DNA of 64,000 nt from Euryodendron excelsum (lineage: Eukaryota; Streptophyta; Magnoliopsida; Ericales; Pentaphylacaceae). The notes under the pieces were generated by a model, which did no database searches, was not told the DNA's origin, and saw nothing but the letters and a program-made list of their open reading frames with translations. Positions 1 through 10,840 of this stretch are shown in pieces. Numbering within the stretch: the first letter of the stretch is position 1; each line of letters starts with the position of its first letter. Location of the stretch: contig CM065378.1 of NCBI GenBank assembly GCA_033060915.1, positions 4,783,501 through 4,847,500 on the forward strand, read 5' to 3'. The translations under genes and the position numbers were made by a program.

Positions 1-219
1 AACAGAACAGAGCTATCCATATACAATTAAAACACATAAGTGAAAATTGAATGGTTCGAATTTACCTATGCAAGTTGTGAGAAGGAACTAAATCATTTGA
101 GATTGAAAGCACAATTGAACACCCATATCCATGAACTACGTACACACACATGAAAATCAAATGATTCAAACTTAAAAACCTGCAAATTCATAGCTACTAT
201 GAGAGATGTGAAAAAATAC

Positions 220-508
220 CCAAGTGGCCGTGCTTGGCGGCAACGTGAAAGGTGTCCATATCGGACTTGGACCTGATCATGGCAGTCTGGCGATCGCAGA
301 ACTTGAGCAAGTAACTGAAGATCTCTTGCAAGTTGTTCTCTGCGGCGACGTAAAGGGCCGTCTCGCCCAAATCGTTCTGCAACGCCATGAGAGCTGGATG
401 ATCATACCCTTCATTCGCGATGAGGAGCTTCAGCGATTCGAGGTCGCCCGATCGGACGGCGGAGAAGAAAGATTGGTGGGTTATGAACCGCAGAGACTTA
501 GACTCCAT
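220..508 (-). CDS. Ankyrin-repeat protein, exon 1 (partial gene)
   Basis: The minus strand starts at the ATG at 506-508 and encodes about 96 residues up to a good splice donor (CTTGG then GTATTT at 219-214). The exon begins MESKSLRF, then FFSAVRSGDLESLKLLI, an ankyrin helix pair, and LGETALYVAAENNL, a typical ankyrin start (G-x-T-A-L-x-x-A-A). A third repeat begins FHVAAKHGHLGIF. This layout (short N-terminus, ankyrin repeats from about residue 12) is known from the plant ACD6/ITN1-type family, whose members usually carry a C-terminal PGG membrane domain; that part would lie left of the window and is not seen. The reading frame beyond the donor soon stops, which supports the intron. No damage is visible in the exon. 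Confidence 0.82.
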
Positions 509-915
509 TTTTCTCTGTCTAAAAAGGTCTCTGTGACTCTGTCTCTTCTACTTCAAAAGGAGAGAAGAAGAGGGCAAAGAAAATGGGTTCTTCTCTCTCT
601 CTCTCTCTCTCAATATATCTATGATACATCATGAATATACCTCACAAATTCAAGGGAGATGAGAAACCCAGTTGTAAAGGGGATTTGGGCTTAGGTGTCT
701 TGACTTTCAAATTCTTCATTTTGATGATTTGAGGACTGGACTTTAGGTTTTTCTTCTTTCTTTTTGTTTGTTTTTTTTGTTGTTGTTAAAGATAGGACTT
801 TACTGAGGTTGAGTTGACTCATGATCGTGACTGTGATTGTGAGATTCTTCTGAGAGTAAAGAAACAGTGGTATCGGTGTGAAGGAAGCTAGCTACCCTGT
901 GGTCAGCATTAGCTA
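509..915 (-). promoter_or_regulatory. 5' leader and upstream region of the ankyrin gene
   Basis: This is all that remains of the gene's own upstream sequence before the MULE target duplication (907-915). It contains a CT/GA dinucleotide run at about 592-611, common in plant 5' leaders, and an AT-rich TATATT-like stretch near 612-620 that could be a core promoter. The transcription start cannot be fixed from sequence. The sequence that was originally further upstream should now continue after 23616. Confidence 0.45.
907..915. repeat. 9-bp target-site duplication, left copy (MULE)
   Basis: CATTAGCTA occurs here and again at 23608-23616, directly outside the two inverted ends of the element at 916-23607. 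A 9-bp duplication is the hallmark of Mutator-like transposition. Confidence 0.88.
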
Positions 916-1020
916 GGGTTTTTTCTCAAAATAAGTGTTTTGTAAATATTTTTTTTTTTAAAATAATCAAATACGAAAGGTTATGCCTAAAATAAGGTAA
1001 AACATAATTTTAGATTGCAT
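916..1020 (+). repeat. MULE terminal inverted repeat, left
   Basis: About 80-105 bp match the reverse complement of 23500-23607, with AAGTGTTTTGTAAA and AAAGGTTAT as shared blocks and small indels in the T-runs. Similarity fades after about 100 bp, so the inner border is approximate. Confidence 0.8.
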
Positions 1021-2181
1021 TTTTAAAATTTAAAATTACATTTTTTAAAAAGGCCAAAAAGTGAGAAAAAAAAAGTGTTGCATTTTCTCCCTTCCATCCG
1101 TAAACAAAAATTTCCCCCCCTTCCGGGTCTATTTTTATAATGCTACTATTGTTGCCTCCCCGAGTCTATATTTATAGTGTTACTATTTTTTTATTTCTTT
1201 CTTTTGTAGGCACCCCACTTTATGTTGAAATTTTTATTATAAAATAAAATAATTATTTGATTTGTAATATTAGAAAAGACAATTGATATTCTAAAAGTTT
1301 GTCCTTTAGTGAATTTGGGTGAATAATGATTATATCCTAAACGTCATGTTAATTTAAAAATTAAATTCCTGTAAAAGATAAACATTAAAAATTCAGGAAT
1401 CACTACTATTTCACTTCTTGTTTTAATGTTTTGTTTACTCATTTTTTTTGGGATAAAATAAAATTCAAAGAAATATATTATAGCTCTATTCAAGAAAATT
1501 AAACCAAAAAATTGACAAAAAAAAAAACTTGTACTTTATACTTTAGTCACAAGATAAGATTGAAATAATGAAATATTTTTAATAGCAATTTTATCCTCTT
1601 TCTCTCTCTTTTTTTAAATTGATTTATTCTTCCTTAGTAATGAGAGTTTCTAAATTCATTCATGTGTAATTTTTGTGGTGCTCCATGCAAATTCTGTGAT
1701 ATTTCACATTCTATTCCATCAGAAAGGTTAGTGCTTCACGTTGATTGTCCAAAAATTAAAAAAAATTTAACCAAGTGAAGGATAAACAAGAGCATGCGAT
1801 CTGAAGTTCAACCTAACTCATTCTTTAATTAAATTGCATTTTCAGTTGCTGCTAAAAAATGAAAAAAATCCTTGCGTTTTATTTTTTTTCTTGCTTTTTA
1901 AAGTTCTATATAGACTCATTTTATTTAAAAAATTTTATTATTTAATAGCTAAAAAAACATAGAGAGTTTTTCACGAAATTATATTTTTCAAACTCCATTT
2001 TGTTTGTCCTTCTTTTGTAAGAATAGAGATAATTTTTTGTGATGTCAGAAAATTCATAAAATTCCTAAATGCTGTAATTGTCTTAAATGAAAATAACAAT
2101 TTGTAGCATATAATTTTATTCACTAAGAAATAACTATGCAAACCATAGCCTTAGCCCTAATCTTAAAAACATAAATAAGCT
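1021..2181. other. AT-rich subterminal region of the MULE
   Basis: Very AT-rich non-coding sequence without a convincing reading frame. A short imperfect direct repeat (GTCTATTTTTATAATG and GTCTATATTTATAGTG near 1127 and 1165) is present. Nothing else is recognised. Confidence 0.5.
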
Positions 2182-2842
2182 TTATAGATCATATTCGTAA
2201 CAACACATTGGTTTGCCGCTAATAGAAAGGCTATTAGGTAGATAGTTGACAAAGTCATCTTCGGCTTCTGCTTCTGAGAAGTTTGAAAGTTCTGGGTCCA
2301 AAACCAACAACGGATCTTCAATCATTTCTATTATTCGTTGTGTTGGATCAACATATTCTGTCTTCGCTTGCTCTGTGAAATGATACCTATCCAATCTTCG
2401 TTGCATTTGATCAATCTCGCATTCCAGTGCTGTAATGACCTTACTGATAGGTGATCTTCTATCCCACAGCTTAGCTGAACGAGCCTTTGGGACACGGAGG
2501 CCATGCCATTGGCAATACATCTTTTGCTCATATCATTTACCGAGTAAGTCTTTCCATGGGAATCTTATGCATTGGTTGTCCATCATATCGGGGGGTAGTC
2601 GTAAGGATGCATTGCCAATGAAGATATGGCTGACTGAACCCATCATATTAGGCATAAGGATAGGTTTGTTGAGAAAGATATGTTTTCGGCCATACCATTT
2701 GTTACCGACTGGGTCTGTGTATGTACCCACCATAAGCATGATCTTGACAGTTAGGTTTCATCATGTTGCCGGTAGGATTCGCATGACTGGACGATGCCCC
2801 AAACAAGCCTTTTCGCTTCAGCATGTCTGGAGGTATAGTTAA
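2182..2842 (-). pseudogene. Unrecognised decayed reading frame in the MULE
   Basis: Two minus-strand frames are open in series. 2739-2533 encodes a segment with KWYGRKHIFLNKP and LPPDMMDNQCIRFPW. 2520-2182 encodes MYCQWHGLRVPKARS, an acidic stretch around FSEAEAEDDFV, and ends in YEYDL before a stop. A third frame upstream (about 2842-2740) reads TIPPDMLKRKGLFG. The amino-acid use looks like real coding sequence broken by frameshifts. No family is recognised. Because it lies inside the MULE and shares the strand of its other genes, it is probably an old cargo or accessory gene, but this is inference. Confidence 0.4.
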
Positions 2843-2869
2843 GCACTCCTGCACATAATCAGATGAGGC

Positions 2870-3418
2870 TTCAATTATGGTTACTTAATACAGAAGTCTT
2901 TACTTGACATGAAAACTTTGTGGTGCTGACTTGTCCAGTCATAGGGGATGAAGTCTTCATGTGAAAAGGAGTTAATGGCTTTAATTGACATGACAACTCT
3001 TTGGTGCAAACTTATCCAATCATGTTTTAGTCAGGGGCATGGGGGATATAGTCTTCATGTAAAAAGGGGTTAATGGCTTTAATTGACATGACAACTCTTT
3101 GGTAAAGACTTGTCCAGTCATGTTTTAGTCATGGGCATGAGAGATGCAATACTCATGTAAAGAGGGGTTAATGGCTTCAATTGACATGACAACTCTCTGG
3201 TGCAGCCTTATCATGTCATTGGTATAGCCTTGCCCTGTGAACGAATTGTATTCACGGGCATGCGAGATGCAACCTCCACGTGAAGAGGGGTTAATGGCTT
3301 TAATTAACATGACAACTCTTTGGTGTAGCCTTATCATATCACTGGTGCAGCGTTACCCTATGAACGAATTGCATTCACGGGCATGGTAGATGTAGCCTTC
3401 ACGTGAAGAGGGGGTAAG
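2870..3418 (+). repeat. Tandem repeats of about 98-123 bp
   Basis: The block GTTAATGGCTTTAATTGACA recurs at 2971, 3069, 3167 and 3290, giving periods of 98, 98 and 123 bp, with partial units on both sides. Units contain GACATGACAACTCT and GGGCATG...GATG blocks. The last two units gained an insert with GAACGAATTG and a CACGTGAAGAG (G-box-like) element. The array ends directly before a TATA-like box at 3430, so it may be an upstream regulatory repeat. Confidence 0.75.
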
Positions 3419-3429
3419 GGATTACTCTT

Positions 3430-3674
3430 TATAAATACCTCATATACGGGGGAGGAGGTAACACTATAAAATTGTGGCAATACTCTTCGATCATAATGAA
3501 ATACAATGTTTATGACATTTTCAAGGCTATAGGTCGTTAATGGGTTGTATACAACGAAGAAGTTTTTGAATACCCTTTGGATCCAAATAACGATTCACAC
3601 GTAACACTGTTAATACAATATTACGTGAGTTGTCACACAGAACTACAAGAACTGAGATTTTGATTGCAGACTTG
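3430..3674 (+). promoter_or_regulatory. Candidate promoter and leader of a plus-strand gene in the MULE
   Basis: CTTTATAAATACC gives a TATA box at 3430-3437 following the tandem array. The leader runs to GATTTTGATTGCAG, which looks like a splice acceptor, directly before the ACTTG target duplication of the solo LTR. With the LTR removed, the leader joins the sequence at 8559 and reaches an ATG at 8601. A near copy of the TATA context (CTTTATAAATATCTCATA) occurs near 9610. Function is inferred only. Confidence 0.35.
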
Positions 3675-3881
3675 TGTAAGCACCCCATTTTTGACCGCTC
3701 GGCGATCTCCACTCCGTCCAGACCTGTGTTCAAGTCATTGTGGGCATATTCCAATTCAAATTAACTTTCTAAGTCTAATCCCGTCAATTCATCGCTTCGC
3801 GGGCCCCGCCGGGCCCAAATAAAGGCAAAAGGATCAAAATGCTCTTGGGGGCATTGTTTGGTCTAATTCTAAAATTAGGCA

Positions 3882-3987
3882 CGTCTTTCCGAAGACGGTA
3901 AGTCCCCTTTCCAATTCCAACAGGAGCGTCTTTTCGAAGACGGTAAGTCCCCTTTCCAATTCTAACAGGCGCGTCTTCCTGAAGACG
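3882..3987 (+). repeat. Three 45-bp repeats, each with a CGTCTT hairpin
   Basis: CGTCTTTCCGAAGACG (3882-3897), CGTCTTTTCGAAGACG (3927-3942) and CGTCTTCCTGAAGACG (3972-3987) each form a 6-bp stem with a 4-base loop, followed by GTAAGTCCC. The period is exactly 45 bp. Related hairpins occur in the other copies of this LTR family. Confidence 0.85.
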
Positions 3988-5223
3988 GTAAGTCCCATTT
4001 CCAAGTCTAATTTCAATTCCAATTCCAATTCCAATCCTTCTCTCGAGACAGTTGATTCCTCGAGACGGTTCAACACGTTTTTCGAAAAAAATCTCTTCAA
4101 AATAGTAAGTCCCTTTAAACCTGTCGACCGGGACGAGACCCCAAGTCCCCTAGATGGTAGAACGGTCCACCTTTGGCGCCTGCTAGCCTGCCAATATAAA
4201 AATGTCCATTTAGGCATGCCTTTTGAGAAAGTTGATTCTCAGGCGCTAAGTCTCTTTAGCAGCTTCTCGAGATCAGGCAATCTTGGGAATGATCACGAAC
4301 CATCAGAGTAGTAGAAATTCTCACAAACATCACAACCGTCAGAGTAGCAGAAATACTCACAAACAAGTCGATATAGGGAATTGCCAACAAACCCCTGTAT
4401 CACGCGACCACTGTCAAAGTGGCAGAAACAGTCAAAACCCAGGTCAATACCAGTGCCTGCTAGCCCACTTCAGTGAAAAATGACTAAACTGCCCATAGGG
4501 CCATTTTTTGGCACGTTTCTTAAGAACACATTTGAATCTTCAGAACGGTAAGTCCAACCTTCCAAGATTGTCTTAAAGGCAATCCGGCATGATTAGGTGC
4601 CTTCTAGTCAGTTTTGAGCTAATTCCGAGACTTTCCGGTCAAGATGACCGTTTTGCCCCTAGGCATTCGAATGCCTCGGGAACCACACCGGCTCTGGGTA
4701 TCAAACCGGTAGCCTCCCGAGAATGCTTCTTATAGTGTTCTCAACTTTTCTTTATCTTTCCGGATCATTCCAAGTCAATTTCGGCAAACCCGGTGCAAAA
4801 TGACCGTTTTGCCCCTGGAGGGCCGGTCGCCTTTTCTAACCACACCGGCTCTGAGTATCAAACCAGAAAGCCTTTAGGAACATTCTAAATAATGTTTTCA
4901 AATCTCAAGTCTTCTTCCGGGACATTCCGGGTCCGTTTCGGCAGCTTTCTGGCTTGATTGACCGTTTTGCCCCTAACAGCCTAGTCAATCCTTCCGACAC
5001 ATCCTATCCTCATTTTTCAAGTCAAATACCTCTAGGATGCTATTCTAAGTGTTCCTGCCCTTTTTCGGCTCTCTGGGTCATTCCTGGCCTCTTCAATTCA
5101 TCCCCCCACTTTCCGGAGTCACTCCTAGTGAAGCCGGGCTAAAAATTACATGGTAGTCACTAGTACAGACACCCAAATCTTCCAAAGATACGTTGCTTGC
5201 TGACTTACAAACTTTCCTAATTG

Positions 5224-5332
5224 GCTTACGCCACTAACAGTGGTGTTAAGCCAAGAAATGGCCTGGCGTCAAGAGGAATTTTGTCCTGGCGCCACTGTAA
5301 TAGGCGCCAAGTCTATCCCATCTCTATAAATA
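5224..5332 (+). promoter_or_regulatory. LTR copy 1 core promoter: palindrome zone and TATA box
   Basis: Decayed GGCGCC-type palindromes (such as GGCGCCACTGTAATAGGCGCC) lie directly upstream of TATAAATA at 5325-5332. The sequence after the TATA box (ACAGAGTCTCCTCC...) is shared by all copies and probably contains the transcription start. Confidence 0.65.
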
Positions 5333-5929
5333 CAGAGTCTCCTCCAGCGTGAAAGGGGTCTGCAAACTCAATCTAAAAACCCTAATTCTTGATATACAGA
5401 GCTCGTACACTCCCAAAACCCTAGCTTCTCTAGGTTTTTCAAACCCTAGCCATCATACACCACACCCTAGCCTCCTATACACTCTCATACACTTATGCAC
5501 TAGCCTCCAACCCTCCTTTGAAGACTTGAAGGGCTGCAATCTGAAAATTTGAAGGTTGAAGATGAACTCTTGAGGATTGAAGCAAGACAAGCAAAGCAAA
5601 GCGTGCAAAGCTAAGCAAAATAAAGAAGATACAAGGTAGACTTCTTATTGAAATTTCCGTACTTCCCCCCTCTCTCTTCTCTCTCCTAACTCACTTGGGT
5701 TTTCTCTATTTTAATCCCCCATCTCTTCCCCCCGTTCTTTGCATGCTTGAAATAAGGAAACTTCCGGTCCATGTGTAGGATTAGACTATTGGAGGGTCAC
5801 CGTGTCGGGGGCTTTCTTTTAGTCTAATCGGAGACCACATGGTTTTAGCCCCCTTGATTATGTGGTAAAGCCTTAACCTTGTATGTTTACGACCCCAAAT
5901 TTGCATTGTGCATATCATGATTCTTGCAT

Positions 5930-8030
5930 TCTTCCAAAAGTCGTTTTCAAAGTCGTTTTCAAAATCGTTTTCAAACTTGTTTTCAAAATTGCATCAAAAT
6001 CTCATTTTTCAAAACTTGTTTTCAAAATCACAATCCTAGGGTGATTCTAGCCTTTCCATGGCTAGTATTGCTTTAGGAAAGTATTACATTTAAAGTGACC
6101 AATATGATCTATATTTTCAACTCCTAGTTGTTTTCAAAACCACTTTCTTAAAGTGGTTCAACCTCCTTATGGTTAGACTCGCTTTAGGAAAGTGAAACGT
6201 TTTCATACTTCCAAAAAACTCTATTTTCAAAAATTTCTCTTTCAATATGCTTTCCAAAAACTCTTCCTCCTAAAATTGTTTTCAAAAACTCTCTTCAAAA
6301 ATCTATTTTTAAACTCCTTTCCAAAATACTTTCCTCAAAATTCCTTTCCTAAAAAACACTCCCTAGGCTTCCTTCCTAGAAAATGTCTTCCTCAAAATTC
6401 ACTTGCCTAAAAATTCTTTCCAAAAAGTTTCTTCCAAAATCTCTTTCCAAAAACTCTCTTTTTAAAACTCATCTTCTAGAAACTCCTCTCTAGGATTTCC
6501 TTTCAAAAACTTGTTTTCAAAAAACACACTTTTCAAAAATCCCTTTTCTTAGAGCCCAAGTCAAGTCCTAGAACCTACAATTAGGAAGCCCTAATTATCT
6601 TTCTCAAAACATGATTTTCGAACTTGTCTTAAAATCTAGGTTTTCAAAATCTCCTTTTTCACATCCAAACTATACATATTTTCAAAACCTATTTTCTACG
6701 TCAAAACTATAGTCTTCCAAATCTAGGATTTTCAAAACTCCATCTTTCCAAATTCATGCCAAATCTAATCTCCCCTTTAGGAAACCAAATCAAATCTCCC
6801 CTTTAGGAAGCCAAATCCAATCTCCCCGTTTAGATAAAAATCTTTTCCAAATCTTAAAATTCAATTTTCAAATCTTTCCTAATTCTACCTCTTTCCAAAT
6901 CTTAACTTTTCAAATCTTTTCTAAACTTAAACCTTTCCTAATCTCAAGATTTTCTAAAACTCAAACTTTAAAACTTCCTAAATCCTAAACTTTCTAAATT
7001 CAAAACTTTCAAATTCTAAAATTTTCTAAGTTCTAAACTTCAAATCTTTCAAATTCTAAACCTTTCCTCATTCCAACATTTCCAAAATTTAACTCCCAAA
7101 TCTAGATTTTTAAATCTTTCTAAAACTCAAACTTTGAATCTTCCAAAAATTCTAAAGCTTTCTATATTCAAATCTTTCCTAATTTAAAATCTTTCTAAAA
7201 TTCTAAACTTTCCAAATTCAAAACTTTCTTAAGTTGAAACTTTCCAAATTCTAAACCTTTCTTAAACTAAACTTTTCCTAATTCAAAACATTTCAAAATT
7301 CAACACTTTCCTATTTCAAAATCTTTCTTAAAATAAAACTTTCTTAATTCAAAACTTTCCTAAGTTGAAACTTTCCTAATTCCAAAACTTTCCTAAGTTG
7401 AAACTTTCCTAATGTGAAAAATTTCTTAAACCTAAAATTTTCTTAAGTTGAAATTTTTCTAAATCAACATCTTTCCTAATTCCAAGTTTCTTAATCTTCC
7501 AAGTCCAATATTCAAGTCAATTCTTTTCTAAAATCTTTCCAAGTCAAATTCAATCTTTCTTTTCTAAGTTCCTAAGGCTAGGTTTCCTAAAACCAAGTCT
7601 TTCAAAACCAATCTTTTCAAATCTTCTAATAAAAGTTCAAATTTCCCTACTCTTCCAATTCCAATCCAAATTCCAATTTCAACTCGTTTCTAAATCAACT
7701 CTTCTATTTTCAATCGAACTCTTGTTCGAACTACGACTGACCTGATTCTTTCAAAATGATACGTAGGCAACCCCACATTTTTTAAATTTCAAATTTCACA
7801 ATATTTTTCAAATTTTTATTTCCACTATCTTTTTCAAATCTCCAATTCTACAATCTTCTTCAAGTTTTCAATTCCATAATCTATTTTTCTAATTCCAAAT
7901 TTCGATTTTCAAAATCTCTATTTTCAATTTCTAAAACTTTCCAATTTCAAATCTCTCTTATCAAATCAAATCAATTTCCTTTCAAATCTATTTTTCAATT
8001 CTCTTTTCTTGCACTAGCATATCATGCATC
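5930..8030 (+). repeat. G-depleted low-complexity tract in LTR copy 1
   Basis: For about 2.1 kb the plus strand is built from variants of CTTTCCTAA, TTTTCAAAA and AAATCTTTC, with very few G residues; several 60-base lines contain none or one. It lies between conserved blocks and is present in the other family copies (for example 12620-14520, 41640-43560, 61740-63240). Confidence 0.8.
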
Positions 8031-8600
8031 ATGCCTTTTAAAAATTCTTTTATAAAGTGGATAAGATTGAACATTAGTTAGTTGAAGACTCTCATAGGTG
8101 AATCTAGGGTAAATAGACATGTAGATACTGAAAGGACGGGGTAGGGTGATGGCTTAGTGCGTCTTCCCTACACGTAATCAACCTCCGAACCTAGGATCAC
8201 TGATTTCAAAGACCAAACGGAGTTATTTTTCAAAAAATGGCTTACGTATTTTCTAAATGTTGCAAAACAACCTATTTTCTTAAAAACCCTCTCTTGAGGA
8301 AATATTTTCAAAATCATTTTCCAAAACCCTAAGTGTAGTTTTCGGATTACGCTTAGTTTTTAGGTGACCTAACTCACTTTAATCAAGTTAGGTGGCGACT
8401 CCAAATCTTTTCTAAAAGTCCTTTATTCAAATCTATTTTCAATTCAAACCTAGTCGCACTCATTCTTCTAGGAGGGTGAGTTCTAACGAGAGAGTACAAC
8501 ATTTTTCCCACTTGTGTGAGTATTTCTCGAGTGTAAAAAATCTGAGCGCGACAACTTGGAAGCAGCCAATCTTTGAATTCCTCGTCGATTGGCAAGGAAT

Positions 8601-8747
8601 ATGTCTACCGATACTCCTCAGTTGGTGCAAATGGCATTGCATCATTTTTGTAAAGAGGATAATCGAATGCAAATGCGGTTGTGGCGACACTCCTTCAACG
8701 TATGGGCGACTGAGCGTGCTGAAGAGGGGTTAATGGCTGAGGTATAA
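8601..8747 (+). CDS. Possible first exon of an unrecognised MULE gene
   Basis: ATG at 8601 opens 48 codons beginning MSTDTPQLVQMALHHF, including CKEDNRMQMRLWRHSF, and reaching GCTGAG followed by GTATAA at 8742, which could be a splice donor (otherwise the frame ends at TAA 8745-8747). The leader at 3430-3674 lies directly upstream once the solo LTR is removed. No family is recognised and no second exon was found. It may be a remnant. Confidence 0.3.
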   Translation: MSTDTPQLVQMALHHFCKEDNRMQMRLWRHSFNVWATERAEEGLMAEV

Positions 8748-9022
8748 TTTTATTTATGTGCTGCCAATAATGAAAAATATCAATTTGATATTGACATGTT
8801 CGATGAAGATAAAAATCTATCAGGTTTAATGTATGGGGTTTATTGTGTTGTGTATCATGGTTATGTCAATTTATTTAGTATGTTTAGCATCTTTTTGAAC
8901 TTCATAATAAAAGTTGTCATTAATATCTAATGCATATAGCAACGTTATATATTAAAGTCAAAATACAAACATAAACATAAACATAATCATAAACAGTCCT
9001 TCAAACTGACATAAGTTCCCAA

Positions 9023-9464
9023 CTCACTCCTCATCAAACGTATAATAGTCTGACATATACTAGTCATTACTTAATACATTGCTGTGTTCCATCGGCGTGA
9101 GTATTTTCCCGTTGGCTTCTGCCGTTTCAGTAGCGAGTTGGAGCATGAAGTAACGACATCAGTGCATCAATATTTGGTTATTCTCTCGCCTTATTCTTTC
9201 TATAGCTTCTTCATAATTAGCCTTGTTCCTCCTTGGTATGAACTGAGAGCGTCGATGCGGTATTCGAATACCAATACCGAGATTTTGCAGATCTCTTACC
9301 AATCCCTCCTTCTTTTTTACCCTGAATGGTCACTCTTGTCGTAAGCCAACATAATACTCCTTCGGATTAGAATATTTTTACCACCAATACTCGTCGTGGA
9401 ACAGAGGTAGGATCTACACTCGAGCATGTTGGCGAGTATTTGAACTACCTGGACCTCCAGTTGC
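9023..9464 (-). pseudogene. Decayed small reading frame in the MULE
   Basis: One minus-strand frame beginning MATGGPGSSNTRQHARV stays recognisable for about 145 codons, broken by about five in-frame stops. Readable parts include KKKEGLVRDLQNLGIGIRIP and a charged, probably helical stretch YEEAIERIRRENNQILM. It ends near YYTFDEE. Two stops sit where tryptophan would be plausible. No family is recognised. Strand and position suggest another MULE-encoded protein downstream of the PMD gene. Confidence 0.35.
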
Positions 9465-10041
9465 CATTGGTTTACAATTGAGAATGAGAGATGATAATTA
9501 GAGATAACACACTATTCGAAATAATGACAACCCTAAAACCAATGCTTAATCGTAACTATAACCCTAATCTTGGTTTAGGGTTAAGCCTTTATGTAAGATA
9601 AACGGATTTCTCTTTATAAATATCTCATAATCATAACCACATATATATCATATAGTATTCATTTTGATTTGACCCCTATAATTTTACTGGTAGGTGGCTA
9701 GTACATAACCATAGCCCTAACCCTAATAATGGTCATCCTAAATGCCAAATTCCATACCACGACCTTATATATGTGTTTAGCTCACTTGCTTACTTATTTA
9801 TAACATTAATCTTGTTATATGATTTTTTTGCTATTGTACATGTCTTAAAATTCAATGTATACCTATGTTTGGTGAGTTCCCTGTAAAATTATTAGAAAAA
9901 TTGAAAAACGATGCTATACTACTTACAATAGATAATACATGCAAATAAAAGTGATGCCACGTCTCTGGGGGTAAAACCCATACAATAAATAATACTAATA
10001 GATAATAATAGATAATACTAATAAAACCCCTTAAACAATGA
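9465..10041. other. Non-coding MULE interior
   Basis: AT-rich spacer between the PMD pseudogene and the small decayed frame. It contains scattered CCCTAA and TAGGGTT words (9533-9590) that do not form an array, and a TATA-like copy of the 3430 context near 9610. Nothing else is recognised. Confidence 0.4.
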
Positions 10042-10204
10042 TTACCCTAAACGCCTCCCTGTGAGACATGTTTGAGCTTGTCGGGTTCTCAGTCCTGTAC
10101 GAACTCCCAAATCCTGCTACTCGTCCTGACTATTCTGTCCTCTATCAACACCCACCTCCGCCTACTCATCCTCATCACTCACTGCTGCCAACTCTTCATC
10201 ATCT

Positions 10205-10343
10205 TGATGAACCTGTGACGGCCCTGGCACATAAGTTGATGAATGGTAGCCACTGTGAAAATCATGACTCACCTGTGATTACCCTGCCCTATAAGTCGAT
10301 GAAGAGTAACCACTATGAAAATCACGAGTCACCTATGACGGCC
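10205..10343 (-). repeat. 60-bp (20-residue) coding repeats of the PMD gene, interrupted by the LTR
   Basis: Units of about 60 bp encode variants of SHDFHSGYHSSTYVPGPS. Two lie here and another at 15343-15410 on the far side of the solo LTR, with the LTR target duplication (CGGCC) falling inside the repeat. The 60-bp period keeps the frame within this block. Confidence 0.65.
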
Positions 10344-10840
10344 TGTAAGCACCCCATTTTTGACTGCTCGGCAGTCTACACTCCGTCTAGACTTGTTTTC
10401 AAGTCATTATGGATATATTCCAATCGCAACCAATCCTCTAGTCCAAATTTCATCTTTCCATCGCTTCGCGGGCCTGTAGGCCCAAATAGAGGCAAAATGA
10501 CCAAAACGCCCTTAGGGGCATTGTCCTTTCTTATTCCAATTCTAATCCCTCTCTCGAGACAGTTTATTCCTCGAGACGGTCCGAGTAGCAAAACTACTCA
10601 CAAAACCGTCAGAGTGGCGGAAACACTCACACCGTTAGAGTGGCGGAAGCACTCAAAACCCAAGCACGTCTCTTCGGAGACGGTAAGACCCTTTTCCAAT
10701 CCCTCTCTCGAGACAATTTATTCCTCGAGACGGTTTCAATCCAGGCACGTCTCTTCGGAGTCAGTAAGACCCCTTTCCAATCCCTCTCTCGAGACAGTTT
10801 ATTCCTCGAGACGGTCCGAGTAGCAAAACTACTCACACAA

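Larger units (their letters stand above)
3675..8553 (+). mobile_element. Giant solo LTR, copy 1 (4.88 kb)
   Basis: Starts TGTAAGCACCCC and ends CTGAGCGCGACA, with a perfect 5-bp duplication ACTTG on both sides (3670-3674, 8554-8558). No primer site, polypurine tract or coding domain lies next to it, so it is a solo LTR left by LTR-LTR recombination. Parts in order: hairpin repeats (3882-3987), phased repeats with GTTTTGCCCCT (about 4650-4975), a palindrome zone (5224-5310), TATAAATA (5325-5332), AATAAA (5619-5624), CAAGGTAGAC (a possible splice donor), a G-poor tract (about 5930-8030), and a conserved end block. LTRs this long are known in Ogre/Tat-type elements and in barley Sukkula LARDs; which group this belongs to is not clear from an LTR alone. 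Confidence 0.9.

Noticed and set aside
3834..4217. A 127-codon minus-strand frame with LELE/LERGLTVF repeats
   Set aside because: Antisense of the 45-bp hairpin repeats of the LTR; periodic only because the DNA is.
10068..10823. A 251-codon plus-strand open frame
   Set aside because: It crosses from the antisense of the PMD gene, over the LTR boundary, into the hairpin repeats. Its repeated LSRQFIPRD/ETVYSSRR-like text comes from the tandem DNA repeats, not from a protein.
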